DNA from: CAYSJU01 sp964431495
GTDB lineage: Bacteria > Omnitrophota > Gorgyraeia > Tantalellales > Tantalellaceae
DNA: 64,000 nt
Assembly: GCA_964431495.1 (NCBI GenBank)
Contig: CAYSJU010000006.1
Span: 1-64,000 of the forward strand
Reading direction: 5' to 3'
Positions within the stretch are counted from its first letter, which is position 1. Each line of letters starts with the position of its first letter. Made by a program: the position numbers and the translations under genes. The notes below the pieces were generated by a model. The model saw only the letters and a program-made list of their open reading frames with translations, had not been told where the DNA came from and did not search any database. Positions 8,244-16,208 of the stretch are shown here, piece by piece.

Positions 8244-9236
8244 ATGAGATTTATAATAGATGCCATGGGCGGGGACAGGGTTCCTGCAACACCGGTTCAG
8301 GGAGCTGTCCTGGCTGTTAACGAGTATGGATATCACGTCACTTTGATAGGCCCCGAAAGGGCGATACGGAACGTTTTGAAGGATATGGTCTATCCGGCCG
8401 ATAAAATAAGCGTAGTCGACGCTCCCGAAACTATCGGCATGGATGAGCCAGCCGCGCTTTCGGTCCGGAAAAAGAAAAATTCTTCCATAGTAAAGGCTGT
8501 GCAAATGCTGAAGGAAAAGGAAGTCGACGCCTTCATAAGCGCGGGGAATACTGGAGCGGTAGTTTGCGCGGCCACGCTCAACCTCCGTTTATTGCCTGGA
8601 GTGGACAGACCGGGCATTGCCGTGATCTTTCCCACGCTTGACAAATCCTGTATGGTCATAGACGTGGGAGCGAATATAGACCCAAAGCCTCTTCACCTTC
8701 TCCAGTATGGGATCATGGGTGACGCCTATTCAAAGCACATACTGGGTAAGATAAAGCCTTCCGTGGCCCTTCTCAATATAGGGGAGGAGTCCACAAAAGG
8801 CACCGAGTTCATTAAAGAAGCGTATATGATGCTCAGCGAGAGCAAGCTGAACTTTACGGGGAACATAGAACCAAGGGAAGTATATGAGGGAAAAGCTGAC
8901 GTTGTCGTGTGCGACGGGTTTGTAGGTAATGTTTTCCTGAAAGTCACCGAGGGATTCGCGTACGCCGCGGCCGAGCTTTTAAAAAGAGAATTAAAGGAAA
9001 GCACCTGGATAACCAAGATCGGAGCGCTTATGACACTGCCCGCTTTCAGGGTTATCAAGAAAAAGGTGGATGCTACCGAGTATGGAGGAGCGCCTCTTAT
9101 GGGCGTGGACGGACGGGTGATAATATCTCACGGTTCTTCGAACAAAGAAGCCATCAAGAACGCCGTGAGGGTCGCGGCCGATTATATAAATCACCATGTC
9201 AATTCTCATATAATAGAGGAATTGAACAGCTATTGA
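8244..9236 (+). CDS. plsX: phosphate acyltransferase PlsX
   Basis: 330 residues. PlsX converts acyl-ACP to acyl phosphate, the acyl donor for phospholipid synthesis through PlsY. Signatures are IIDAMGGDRVPATPVQGA at the N-terminus, FISAGNTGAVVCAATLNLR (about residue 95), VIDVGANID, and CDGFVGNVFLKVTEG. It is preceded by GAAAAGAGGTTAG, a plausible ribosome binding site. The stop codon overlaps the region upstream of fabH, so lipid genes plsX-fabH-fabD are coupled. Confidence 0.96.
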   Translation: MRFIIDAMGGDRVPATPVQGAVLAVNEYGYHVTLIGPERAIRNVLKDMVYPADKISVVDAPETIGMDEPAALSVRKKKNSSIVKAVQMLKEKEVDAFISAGNTGAVVCAATLNLRLLPGVDRPGIAVIFPTLDKSCMVIDVGANIDPKPLHLLQYGIMGDAYSKHILGKIKPSVALLNIGEESTKGTEFIKEAYMMLSESKLNFTGNIEPREVYEGKADVVVCDGFVGNVFLKVTEGFAYAAAELLKRELKESTWITKIGALMTLPAFRVIKKKVDATEYGGAPLMGVDGRVIISHGSSNKEAIKNAVRVAADYINHHVNSHIIEELNSY

Positions 9237-9247
9237 GAAAGGATGAA

Positions 9248-10237
9248 ATGGGACAGGAAAAGAACGTAGGGATACTGGGACTAGGGAAATACCTGCCGGA
9301 AAAAGTATTGACCAACGCTGATCTCGAGAAAATGGTGGATACGAGCGACGAATGGATCACTACGCGGACAGGTGTTAAAGAGAGGCGTATTGCCGCAAAG
9401 GGCGAAGCTGCCAGCGACATGGCCGTAAAAGCCGCGAAGTCCGCGCTTAATAATGCGGGGCTGAAAGCGGAAGATATAGATCTTGTGATCGTAGCAACGA
9501 TCACGCCGGACATGTTTTTTCCTTCTACCGCCTGTCAGGTCCAGTACAAACTTGGGGTAGACAATATTCCGGCTTTTGATATCAGTGTGGCGTGTTCGGG
9601 GTATATTTACGGGCTTACGATCGCCGATCAGTTTATAAAGACCGGTATGTACAGGCGCGCTCTTATTATTGCCACCGAAAAACTTTCAGCTATTACCGAT
9701 TGGGAAGACCGTTCCACCTGTGTGCTTTTTGGTGATGGTGCGGGCGCCGCTGTTTTGGGCGTGGTGGAAGAGGGAGGGATCCTGGGCGCGCATCTGGGAG
9801 CCGACGGCAGCAAAGGTGATCTTTTGCAGTTGCCTGCCGGAGGATCAAGACTGCCGGCTTCGAGAAAGACGGTGGAAGATAGACTGCATACCATTAAGAT
9901 GGAAGGGAATGTTCTGTTTAAGCATGCTGTTAAGATCATGGCGGAAGCGGCCTTGGCAGTTACCGAGCCCCTCGGGCTTAAAGGCGATGATATAGACATA
10001 ATAATACCCCACCAGGCAAATATACGCATACTGTATGCCCTCGCGAAAAGGATGGGGGTCGATCCTGAAAAAAAGGTGTATCTTAACATCAAGAAATACG
10101 GGAACATGTCCGCGGCTTCAAGCGCTGTCGCGCTGACGGAAGCGGTTGAAGAAGGCAGGATCAAAAAAGGCGATACCATTCTTATGGACGCTTTTGGCGG
10201 CGGACTGACATGGGGAGCGCTGGTGATAAAATGGTAG
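9248..10237 (+). CDS. fabH: 3-oxoacyl-ACP synthase III
   Basis: FabH condenses acetyl-CoA with malonyl-ACP to start fatty acid synthesis. The catalytic triad is visible: Cys in ISVACSGYIYG, His in IIPHQAN, and Asn in KKYGNMSAASS. Length is 329 residues from ATG 9248. I prefer this to the in-frame TTG at 9233 because AAAGGA at 9238-9243 is spaced for 9248 and family members begin close to the GILGLGKYLP segment. The end overlaps the fabD start. Confidence 0.95.
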   Translation: MGQEKNVGILGLGKYLPEKVLTNADLEKMVDTSDEWITTRTGVKERRIAAKGEAASDMAVKAAKSALNNAGLKAEDIDLVIVATITPDMFFPSTACQVQYKLGVDNIPAFDISVACSGYIYGLTIADQFIKTGMYRRALIIATEKLSAITDWEDRSTCVLFGDGAGAAVLGVVEEGGILGAHLGADGSKGDLLQLPAGGSRLPASRKTVEDRLHTIKMEGNVLFKHAVKIMAEAALAVTEPLGLKGDDIDIIIPHQANIRILYALAKRMGVDPEKKVYLNIKKYGNMSAASSAVALTEAVEEGRIKKGDTILMDAFGGGLTWGALVIKW

Positions 10238-11256
10238 ATAATTCCTCGTGCAGCAGATTCGGATTATTATTTCCAGGCCAGGGGGCCCAGAAAGTGGGAA
10301 TGGGCAAAGATCTGTATGAGACACGGCCTGCCGCGAGATGGGTCTTTGATAAGGCTAACGAAGTCATGGGTAAGGACGTGAAGAAACTGTGTTTTGAAGG
10401 GCCTGAGGATGAACTTATGACGACCGCTAACAGCCAGCCCGCGATCTTTGTCACCAGCATAGCCACGTTAAGCGCCCTGATCGAAAAACTTAAAGGTGGG
10501 TTTGTCGTGGAAGACGGCCGCGAGATGTTCTCCGCGGAAGATATTCTTTTGTTCGGCGGGGTTGCGATGGGTCTAAGCCTTGGGGAACCCGCGGCGCTCG
10601 TGGCAGCCGGAGCGATGAGCTTCGAGGATGGGCTCAGATTTGTCCAGAAAAGAGGCGAGTTCATGGAGGAGGCTTCGCGGAAGGAAGAAGGGAAGATGGC
10701 TTCCATAATCGGGTTAAGCCTGGAAAAAGTGGAAGAGATCTGCAAGGGGGTAGGATGCGAGGTTGCCAATCTGAACTGCCCGGAGCAGGTCGTTATATCA
10801 GGCGCCGCGACCAGGGTCGAACTCGCGGCGGGACTGGCCAAGAACGCTGGCGCGAAAAGGGCCATGATGTTGAAGGTCAGCGGGGCGTTCCATTCCGGGC
10901 TCATGCTGCCAGCGAAAGAGAAACTTAAAGCGGTCCTGGAGGAAATAGAGATGACCGAACCGGTCATAGATTTTATAAGCAATATTAACGCGGAAGTGAC
11001 CAGGGACCCACAGAGGATCAAGGATAACCTGGCCAACCAGCTTGACAACAGGACGCTCTGGGAGATGTCCGTCAGGAATGCGGTTTCTAAAGGTTTCAAG
11101 GACTATCTGGAAGTAGGCCCGGGAAGCGTTATCAAAGGGCTTCTCAGGAAGATAGACCCGAGCCTTAACGTGACAACCCTTCACGCATCGGAAGATATTG
11201 AAAATTTTACGAATAGTATCCGCAATTTGCAGGAGCTCGATTTATCGAGCCCCTAA
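10231..11256 (+). CDS. fabD: malonyl-CoA:ACP transacylase
   Basis: FabD loads malonate on acyl carrier protein. LLFPGQGAQKVGMG opens the domain, the nucleophile Ser lies in GLSLGE, the base His in SGAFHSG, and an Arg in QKRGEF. Two points are unusual: the normal GHSLGE reads GLSLGE, and the segment before it carries an extra stretch (about residues 90-108, VVEDGREMFSAED) not typical of the family. Start chosen at ATG 10231 (341 residues) overlapping fabH; ATG 10210 is possible. The last codons (LQELDLSSP) are made by a dispersed palindromic repeat at 11231-11253. fabG, acpP and fabF, often next, are absent here. Confidence 0.92.
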   Translation: MVDNSSCSRFGLLFPGQGAQKVGMGKDLYETRPAARWVFDKANEVMGKDVKKLCFEGPEDELMTTANSQPAIFVTSIATLSALIEKLKGGFVVEDGREMFSAEDILLFGGVAMGLSLGEPAALVAAGAMSFEDGLRFVQKRGEFMEEASRKEEGKMASIIGLSLEKVEEICKGVGCEVANLNCPEQVVISGAATRVELAAGLAKNAGAKRAMMLKVSGAFHSGLMLPAKEKLKAVLEEIEMTEPVIDFISNINAEVTRDPQRIKDNLANQLDNRTLWEMSVRNAVSKGFKDYLEVGPGSVIKGLLRKIDPSLNVTTLHASEDIENFTNSIRNLQELDLSSP

Positions 11257-11291
11257 AATAATATACAGGGTTTGATAAATCAAACCCCTGC
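11229..11291. repeat. paired palindromic element, copy in the fabD 3' end
   Basis: Module A, GCTCGATTTATCGAGC at 11235-11250, is followed by module B, GGGTTTGATAAATCAAACCC at 11268-11287. Outer ends are TGCAGGAG and CCCCTGCA. The fabD stop (11254-11256) lies just after module A, so the repeat encodes the C-terminus of FabD. Related copies occur at 28225, 40504, 60709 and 62527, with a degraded one at 57324. Confidence 0.9.
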
Positions 11292-11340
11292 ATTGATATC
11301 CATCCTTGCCTTCCCGTGGTTTACATGATAACTTACTTAC

Positions 11341-13212
11341 ATGCGACTAAGAGAGGATATTTTCATAATTTTCGTTCTTTTTTTCGTGACATTCATATGT
11401 TACGGCGCAGTATTGAATGCGGGGTTTATATGGGACGACGAATTTCTGGTTATTCAGAACCCCCTTGTGCGCGCGCCGTTGTGGTCTTTCCAGACATTCA
11501 AACAGGACGTCACGAATTCCAGTTTCAATTACAGCATCTATTACAGGCCGCTCCAGATACTGAGCTACGCTGTTGACTACCGCATGTGGGGGATGAAGCC
11601 TCACGGATTCCATGTTTCCAGTGTTTTTTTTCATTTTCTTAACGGGGTGCTGGTCTTCCTTCTGACGCAGAAGCTCTGCGGGAATAAATCGTTATCTCTT
11701 CTCACGGCGCTGCTTTTCGCGATCAATCCCATGCATGTTGGAGCGGTATCATATGTTTCCGGCAGGGCGGACCTCCTGTTCTTTCTGTTCGGTTTTTTGT
11801 CAATGCTGTGTTTTGTGCATTTCAAAGAGAAAAAAAATCCCTTTTATTTATCAGCAAGCATACTGTTCTTACTCTTTTCTTTTCTGAGCAAAGAGGTCGC
11901 CGTTATTATCCCGTTTCTGATCCTGCTCATGGACGCTGTTGTGCTTAGGGATAGGAGCAAATTCAAGGTCATTTATCACATCCCGAATTTCGCGCTGGCC
12001 GCCTGTTACGCGGCCATGCACAGGTTTTTCTTCGCTGACAGATACGGGATGGTCTTCGATTACAAGGGCATTGCAGCGATCGTTATGGATTACCTGAAAG
12101 TGATAAGGGATTTTTTTGTTCTGGGCATAGCGCCGTTCGATCTGCATATGCGGCGCTTTGTCGAAGCAACTCCCGGCATGACCGTGATATTTCTTATAGC
12201 GGCTGGTTGCGTTATTTTTCTGTTTTTTTATCTGAAGGACAAAAGAAGGATGCTGGCGTTCTCACTGGGTTTCTTTGGCATCGCCTTATTCCCGCTGGCC
12301 TTTGTCATGCGGTATTTCAAGGTGATCGCCGAACACTGGATGTATATGGCCAGTTTCGGCCTGTTTCTTTTTGAGTCATTGATCATTATATATTTTTTCA
12401 GCAGATGGAAAAGAGCCGGGAAGGTCATCCTGTTTGCGATAGTTTACGCGGGGGTAGTGTTCTATTCCGCGGCGACCATAGCCCAGAACAGTTACTGGCG
12501 TGACGGCGTGTCATTAAGCGACCGTATTCTTGGTTTTTCCGGCCGGGACACCGTAGCCATGCATTACAAGGCGGTTTCCCTTATAAAGGACGGCAGGGCC
12601 GGACAGTCGCTTGACATAATGAAGGACTATACCGAATATAACCGGCAGGACCCGCGGGCATGGTATATAAAAGGCCGGGTGGAGCTGGCCGCGGGCAATG
12701 TTGATGTGGCATTAAAGGATTTCCAGAACGTTATCAGATTGGATCCGGATTATGATAACGGTTATCTGGGGATGGCTTTTGTCTCTTTCGCGAAAGAAAG
12801 GCCAGAAGAGGGTATTGGTTACCTGGAGCAGGTAGTCAGGATAAACCCCAGGCACACGGAAGCCCTTATCCTCCTCGGGACGGCTTATTCCAAGTCAGGG
12901 AATCACAGTAAAGCCCTGGAAGTCATGAAATCGGCAAAGAGATCAAATCCATACGACTACAATGTCCTTGTAAGTCTTGGCACTGCCTATACCCGAGATG
13001 GCAATGTTCAGGAAGGGGCCCGCCAGTATCTTAAGGCTTTACGTCTTTATCCGGAAAAAGCCAAGCCTTGCTATAATCTGGGATATCTTTTTTATGAAAG
13101 CGGCCAGGAAGGACTGGCGATCGAATACCTTCAGGAAGCGCTGGAACGCGAACCGGATTTCAAACCAGCCTTGGAGCTTCTCCGCGAGATACGCAGGACC
13201 GCGGGAAAATAA
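11341..13212 (+). CDS. TMTC-like GT-C membrane glycosyltransferase with C-terminal TPRs
   Basis: 623 residues. The first two thirds hold about ten hydrophobic segments. An acidic first-loop motif (WDDE, residues 31-34) and LFAINPMHVGAVSYVSGRAD (about 125-144) match the hallmark sequence of the TMTC/DUF1736 family, GT-C-fold enzymes that transfer mannose from a lipid-linked donor to protein in animals. From about residue 415 there are roughly six TPR units, with repeated Y.K.G....A.. patterns. Bacterial members are usually annotated only as TPR proteins. Likely an inner-membrane protein O-glycosyltransferase, by inference. It sits just upstream of the pilus operon, so pilins are conceivable targets, but it has its own unit. 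No close ribosome binding site is obvious at 11341. Confidence 0.7.
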   Translation: MRLREDIFIIFVLFFVTFICYGAVLNAGFIWDDEFLVIQNPLVRAPLWSFQTFKQDVTNSSFNYSIYYRPLQILSYAVDYRMWGMKPHGFHVSSVFFHFLNGVLVFLLTQKLCGNKSLSLLTALLFAINPMHVGAVSYVSGRADLLFFLFGFLSMLCFVHFKEKKNPFYLSASILFLLFSFLSKEVAVIIPFLILLMDAVVLRDRSKFKVIYHIPNFALAACYAAMHRFFFADRYGMVFDYKGIAAIVMDYLKVIRDFFVLGIAPFDLHMRRFVEATPGMTVIFLIAAGCVIFLFFYLKDKRRMLAFSLGFFGIALFPLAFVMRYFKVIAEHWMYMASFGLFLFESLIIIYFFSRWKRAGKVILFAIVYAGVVFYSAATIAQNSYWRDGVSLSDRILGFSGRDTVAMHYKAVSLIKDGRAGQSLDIMKDYTEYNRQDPRAWYIKGRVELAAGNVDVALKDFQNVIRLDPDYDNGYLGMAFVSFAKERPEEGIGYLEQVVRINPRHTEALILLGTAYSKSGNHSKALEVMKSAKRSNPYDYNVLVSLGTAYTRDGNVQEGARQYLKALRLYPEKAKPCYNLGYLFYESGQEGLAIEYLQEALEREPDFKPALELLREIRRTAGK

Positions 13213-13232
13213 ATTCAGATATAATATTACCA

Positions 13233-13312
13233 GACCAGAGCATAGTCTATGGTTGATACTCTATGGTCGATAGTCTATTGTCTATAGACTGTTGACCATT
13301 GACCATTTAGAG
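13233..13312. repeat. degenerate CTATGGTC/GTCTATAG repeats before pilM
   Basis: Short variants of CATAGTCTATGGT, CTCTATGGTCGATAGTC, TATTGTCTATAGAC and GTTGACCATTGACCATT are packed in 80 bp and are partly self-complementary. This fills the first part of the 224-bp spacer between the TPR protein and pilM; the second part holds a promoter. Confidence 0.6.
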
Positions 13313-13338
13313 GTTTACACACAGAAAAGGTACTTGGC

Positions 13339-13367
13339 TTGACTTTGATTATTTCCTGAGGTAATCT
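13339..13367 (+). promoter_or_regulatory. sigma-70-type promoter of the pilMNOPQ operon
   Basis: TTGACT at 13339-13344, a 17-bp spacer and TAATCT at 13362-13367. The start of pilM is about 63 nt beyond the predicted transcription start. The leader is very AT-rich (TATAATAATAAATAATATAC). Confidence 0.5.
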
Positions 13368-13436
13368 TAATGTAAATTATAATAATAAATAATATACAGT
13401 TTTTTAAAAGCAATCGAAAGCATAGTAATCAGGCGA

Positions 13437-14453
13437 ATGTTTAAACCAGGCAAAAAGATCAAGGAAAATGCCGGGCTTGATATAGGCAGTTATTCGGTCA
13501 AGGTATCTTCTGTCTTAAAACAACCCGACAAAAACATATTGACCGCTTACAACATAAAAAGGGTCCCGCTTGACGGCGGAAGTCCGGCAAACACCGCGAA
13601 GATCATCAAAGAAGCCTTTGACGATGTGGATGTCCATCCAGACGAAATAAATCTGTCCATTTCCGGCGCTAACGTGATTGTGAGATTCATCAGCCTGCCA
13701 AAGATGAGCAAAGAGCAGTTGGAAAGCGCCATGATTTTTGAGGCGGAAAAATACATCCCCTTTGATGTGAATGAGGTTATCATGGATTTTATCATCCTGG
13801 ACGCTCCCGAGGCTGGGCAGATGAACGTCCTCCTCGCGGCCGCCAAAAGGGATTTTGTGCAGGCACAGATAGAGATGATGGGGAAGCTTGGCATGGAGGT
13901 CAAAGTCATGGATATTAACGCCTTTGCGGTATTTAACTCATTTGCCGCGGTAAGCCTGTTCGAAGAAGACAAAGGGACCGCCTTTCTTGATCTGGGGTTC
14001 TCGCAGACAAATGTATTGATATCCATGGGAGCCCTTCCGCGTTTTATGAGATTAATCCAGATAGGCGGTAAAGATATTGCTCATTTACTGGCCGGTGAGA
14101 TGGGCATATCCATCGCGGCGGCAGAGGAATTAAAGTTGAAGAGTGAAGATGCGAACAGGGATAAGATAGATCAATTTACGCTCAATGTTCTTGAGGAACT
14201 GGTCAGGGAAATACAGCTGTCGTTCGGTTATTTTGAGAACAAATACAGCAAGAGCGTCAGTGATATTTATTGTTCCGGTGGCATGGTATACCAGAGGGGC
14301 GTGATCGAATATCTTCAGGAGAACCTGAATGCCCAGCTGAAAGTATGGAGCCCCTTGGAAGGGATGGAAGTCTCGGAAAGCCTTTCCCGGGAAGCCATAG
14401 ATCCGATCGCTTCCCAGCTCGCGGGAAGTATCGGGCTGGCGCTCAGGGGATAG
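13437..14453 (+). CDS. pilM: type IV pilus assembly protein PilM
   Basis: 338 residues with an actin-like ATPase fold. PilM is cytoplasmic and docks on the N-terminal tail of PilN in the pilus alignment complex. ENAGLDIGSYSVKVSSV (about residues 11-27) is the phosphate-1 region and FLDLGFSQTNVLI the phosphate-2 region; KYIPFDVNEVIMDF is a family signature, and DIYCSGGMVYQRG the adenosine site. It heads an operon with pilN, pilO, pilP and pilQ. The ribosome binding site is weak (CAGGCGA). Confidence 0.94.
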   Translation: MFKPGKKIKENAGLDIGSYSVKVSSVLKQPDKNILTAYNIKRVPLDGGSPANTAKIIKEAFDDVDVHPDEINLSISGANVIVRFISLPKMSKEQLESAMIFEAEKYIPFDVNEVIMDFIILDAPEAGQMNVLLAAAKRDFVQAQIEMMGKLGMEVKVMDINAFAVFNSFAAVSLFEEDKGTAFLDLGFSQTNVLISMGALPRFMRLIQIGGKDIAHLLAGEMGISIAAAEELKLKSEDANRDKIDQFTLNVLEELVREIQLSFGYFENKYSKSVSDIYCSGGMVYQRGVIEYLQENLNAQLKVWSPLEGMEVSESLSREAIDPIASQLAGSIGLALRG

Positions 14454-14458
14454 ATATT

Positions 14459-14522
14459 CAATGAAAAGCGAAAAGTGAAAAATTAACAACGAGAATCGAG
14501 TATCGAGTATCGAGAATCCCGA
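14459..14522. repeat. two different degenerate tandem repeats between pilM and pilN
   Basis: GAAAAGCGAAAAGTGAAAAA followed by GAGAATCGAGTATCGAGTAT and a further CGAGAATC. The first word family recurs at 18066-18100 and near 54140. The units are 8-9 bp with transitions, so this is not a CRISPR. Confidence 0.65.
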
Positions 14523-14539
14523 ACGCAAATCTTTAAATA

Positions 14540-15178
14540 ATGATAGAACTTAATCTACTGCCTAAAGAGCTGCGGAAGAAGAAAAGGCTGGCCTTGCCGG
14601 AGATACCCATCCTGCCGATAGCGATCGGGGTTGTCTCTGTAGTGGTACTGCTTCAGGTGATACTGTTCGGGTTCATGAGAAGCAGAAAGACCAGGCTGCG
14701 CAGGTTAGAGGAAAAATGGGAGCAGCTCGAGCCGCAGAGGAAGGTGATAGACAAGGTTATTAAGGGGATCAAGGGTACTGAAAGCCATGTGAAGGTCATC
14801 AAGGACATCGAAGCTCTGGAAGTGGACTGGGCCGAACTTCTAAGCGGGTTGAACCAGGCTATGATACCCAATGTATGGCTGTCCGAATTCAAGCCCGCGT
14901 TTAAAAAACCGAAGAAGGGCAAGAAGAAGACAGGAGTGCCGGCTTCGCTGGCCCTGACGGGTTACGCCCTGGGCAGCGGCGAGACAGCGACCGCTACGGT
15001 GGCAAAGTTCATAGACAGCCTGAAGATGGTCGAAGAATTTTCTAAATATTTTAATGACGTCGGACTGGGAAGTATGCACAAGCAGACACTGGACGGAGAG
15101 GATGTCATGAAATTCAGCCTTATCTGTAAATTCAAGGCTAAAGAAAAACCGACTGAGGTAAAAAAGAAAAAAAGATGA
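14540..15178 (+). CDS. pilN: type IV pilus inner-membrane protein PilN
   Basis: 212 residues. The N-terminal MIELNLLPKELR matches the conserved cytoplasmic INLLP motif that binds PilM. One membrane helix follows at about residues 24-46. The periplasmic part begins with a charged coiled coil and continues as a ferredoxin-like fold. It overlaps pilO by 4 bp (ATGA). A lysine-rich stretch (KPKKGKKKTG) in the periplasmic part is unusual. Confidence 0.9.
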   Translation: MIELNLLPKELRKKKRLALPEIPILPIAIGVVSVVVLLQVILFGFMRSRKTRLRRLEEKWEQLEPQRKVIDKVIKGIKGTESHVKVIKDIEALEVDWAELLSGLNQAMIPNVWLSEFKPAFKKPKKGKKKTGVPASLALTGYALGSGETATATVAKFIDSLKMVEEFSKYFNDVGLGSMHKQTLDGEDVMKFSLICKFKAKEKPTEVKKKKR

Positions 15179-15783
15179 TAGATCTTAAAAAAATAAACGA
15201 GTTAGACATAAGTCAAATAAAAGGGCTTTTCAAGGACCCGGAGGTCAGGAAATACTCCATAGTGGGAGGCACCCTGCTCTTGTGTCTTTTATATTTCATC
15301 TTTCTCATAATACCCCAGTTCATTACCGTGGCAAAAGTATCGCGGCAGGGCGGGGATCTCCGCGCGAATATAGAGACGGTTGAGAACCGGTCTAGACGCA
15401 TTGATGACATGAGAAAAAGATTGGAAAGCCTCAAAGAAGAGCTGGGCAAACATTCCAAACATCTCCCGGCCGAAAAAGCGATGCCAAAGCTTCTGGAAGG
15501 GTTCGCCTCTATCGCGAAACAGTCCAATGTCAGGATATTGAGCATTACTCCTTCCAGGCTTAGAACGGCGGAAGGGAGCGAGGAGCTCCGTCAATATTAC
15601 TATGAGATGCCGGTAAAGATAACGGCCAAAAGCGGATACCACCAGCTTGGCCGTTTTATAAGCAGTCTGGAGAAGGGAAAACGGATCATTGTCATAGATG
15701 ACCTGCAGATATGGTATGACAAGAATACCCCCAGGATGCACAACGTGATAGTAATGGTGAAAACATATGTATCCAAGAAATAA
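15175..15783 (+). CDS. pilO: type IV pilus inner-membrane protein PilO
   Basis: 202 residues. A short cytoplasmic tail, one membrane helix (about residues 31-52) and a coiled coil (about 65-105) precede a ferredoxin-like domain (YHQLGRFISSLEKGKRIIVIDDL is a clear signature). PilO heterodimerises with PilN and connects to PilP. It overlaps pilN by 4 bp and pilP by 17 bp. Confidence 0.9.
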   Translation: MIDLKKINELDISQIKGLFKDPEVRKYSIVGGTLLLCLLYFIFLIIPQFITVAKVSRQGGDLRANIETVENRSRRIDDMRKRLESLKEELGKHSKHLPAEKAMPKLLEGFASIAKQSNVRILSITPSRLRTAEGSEELRQYYYEMPVKITAKSGYHQLGRFISSLEKGKRIIVIDDLQIWYDKNTPRMHNVIVMVKTYVSKK

Positions 15784-16150
15784 AGGGAATAGAAATTTAA
15801 ATTTCATACTCTTCCTGGCTTTGATCATGGGGTTAACGATTACAGGGGGCCCCGGTATTTCTGAACCCGCGCATGATTATGAATCCTTCGGGAAAAAGGA
15901 CCCCTTTGTGCCGTTAATAGGAGGCGCGAGCAGATCTTCAATGGGAGGACTGCAGGGTATTGTCTCGATAGAAGATGTTTCCTTTCAGGGGATCGTGATC
16001 GAGACTGACGGGCGAAGGGCCGCGATCATCAATGACGAGATATTCAGGAAAGGGGACGGCGTCGGGGGAGTATCTATTGAGGATGTTGGGAAAGATGAAG
16101 TTGTTATAAAAATAGACGAGGAGTCTTATAAATTGCATCTTTTTGAGTAG
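15767..16150 (+). CDS. pilP: type IV pilus assembly protein PilP-like
   Basis: 127 residues. A hydrophobic N-terminal segment (about residues 11-30) is followed by YESFGKKDPFVPL, the typical PilP entry motif, and a small beta domain (LQGIVSIEDVSFQGIVIE...). PilP links PilNO to the PilQ secretin in the periplasm. Unlike many homologues it lacks a lipobox cysteine, so it is probably anchored by its N-terminal helix or is secreted. The start overlaps the end of pilO. The call rests mostly on motif and position. Confidence 0.82.
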   Translation: MYPRNKGNRNLNFILFLALIMGLTITGGPGISEPAHDYESFGKKDPFVPLIGGASRSSMGGLQGIVSIEDVSFQGIVIETDGRRAAIINDEIFRKGDGVGGVSIEDVGKDEVVIKIDEESYKLHLFE

Positions 16151-16196
16151 AGATTACAGTGATTTTTTGGAGATTACAGAGATATTTTGTAGATAA
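16151..16196. repeat. AGATTACAG degenerate repeat before pilQ
   Basis: AGATTACAGTGATTTTTTGG and AGATTACAGAGATATTTTG are two variants of one word. It resembles the CACAGATT vocabulary of the cluster at 31228-31345. Confidence 0.5.
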
Positions 16197-16208
16197 AAGG
16201 GGGAGACC

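Noticed and set aside
9233..9247. TTG start for fabH
   Set aside because: ATG 9248 has the better-spaced AAAGGA and matches the family N-terminus.
14480..14522. CRISPR-like array
   Set aside because: Units are only 8-9 bp, vary, and have no spacers; no cas gene nearby.
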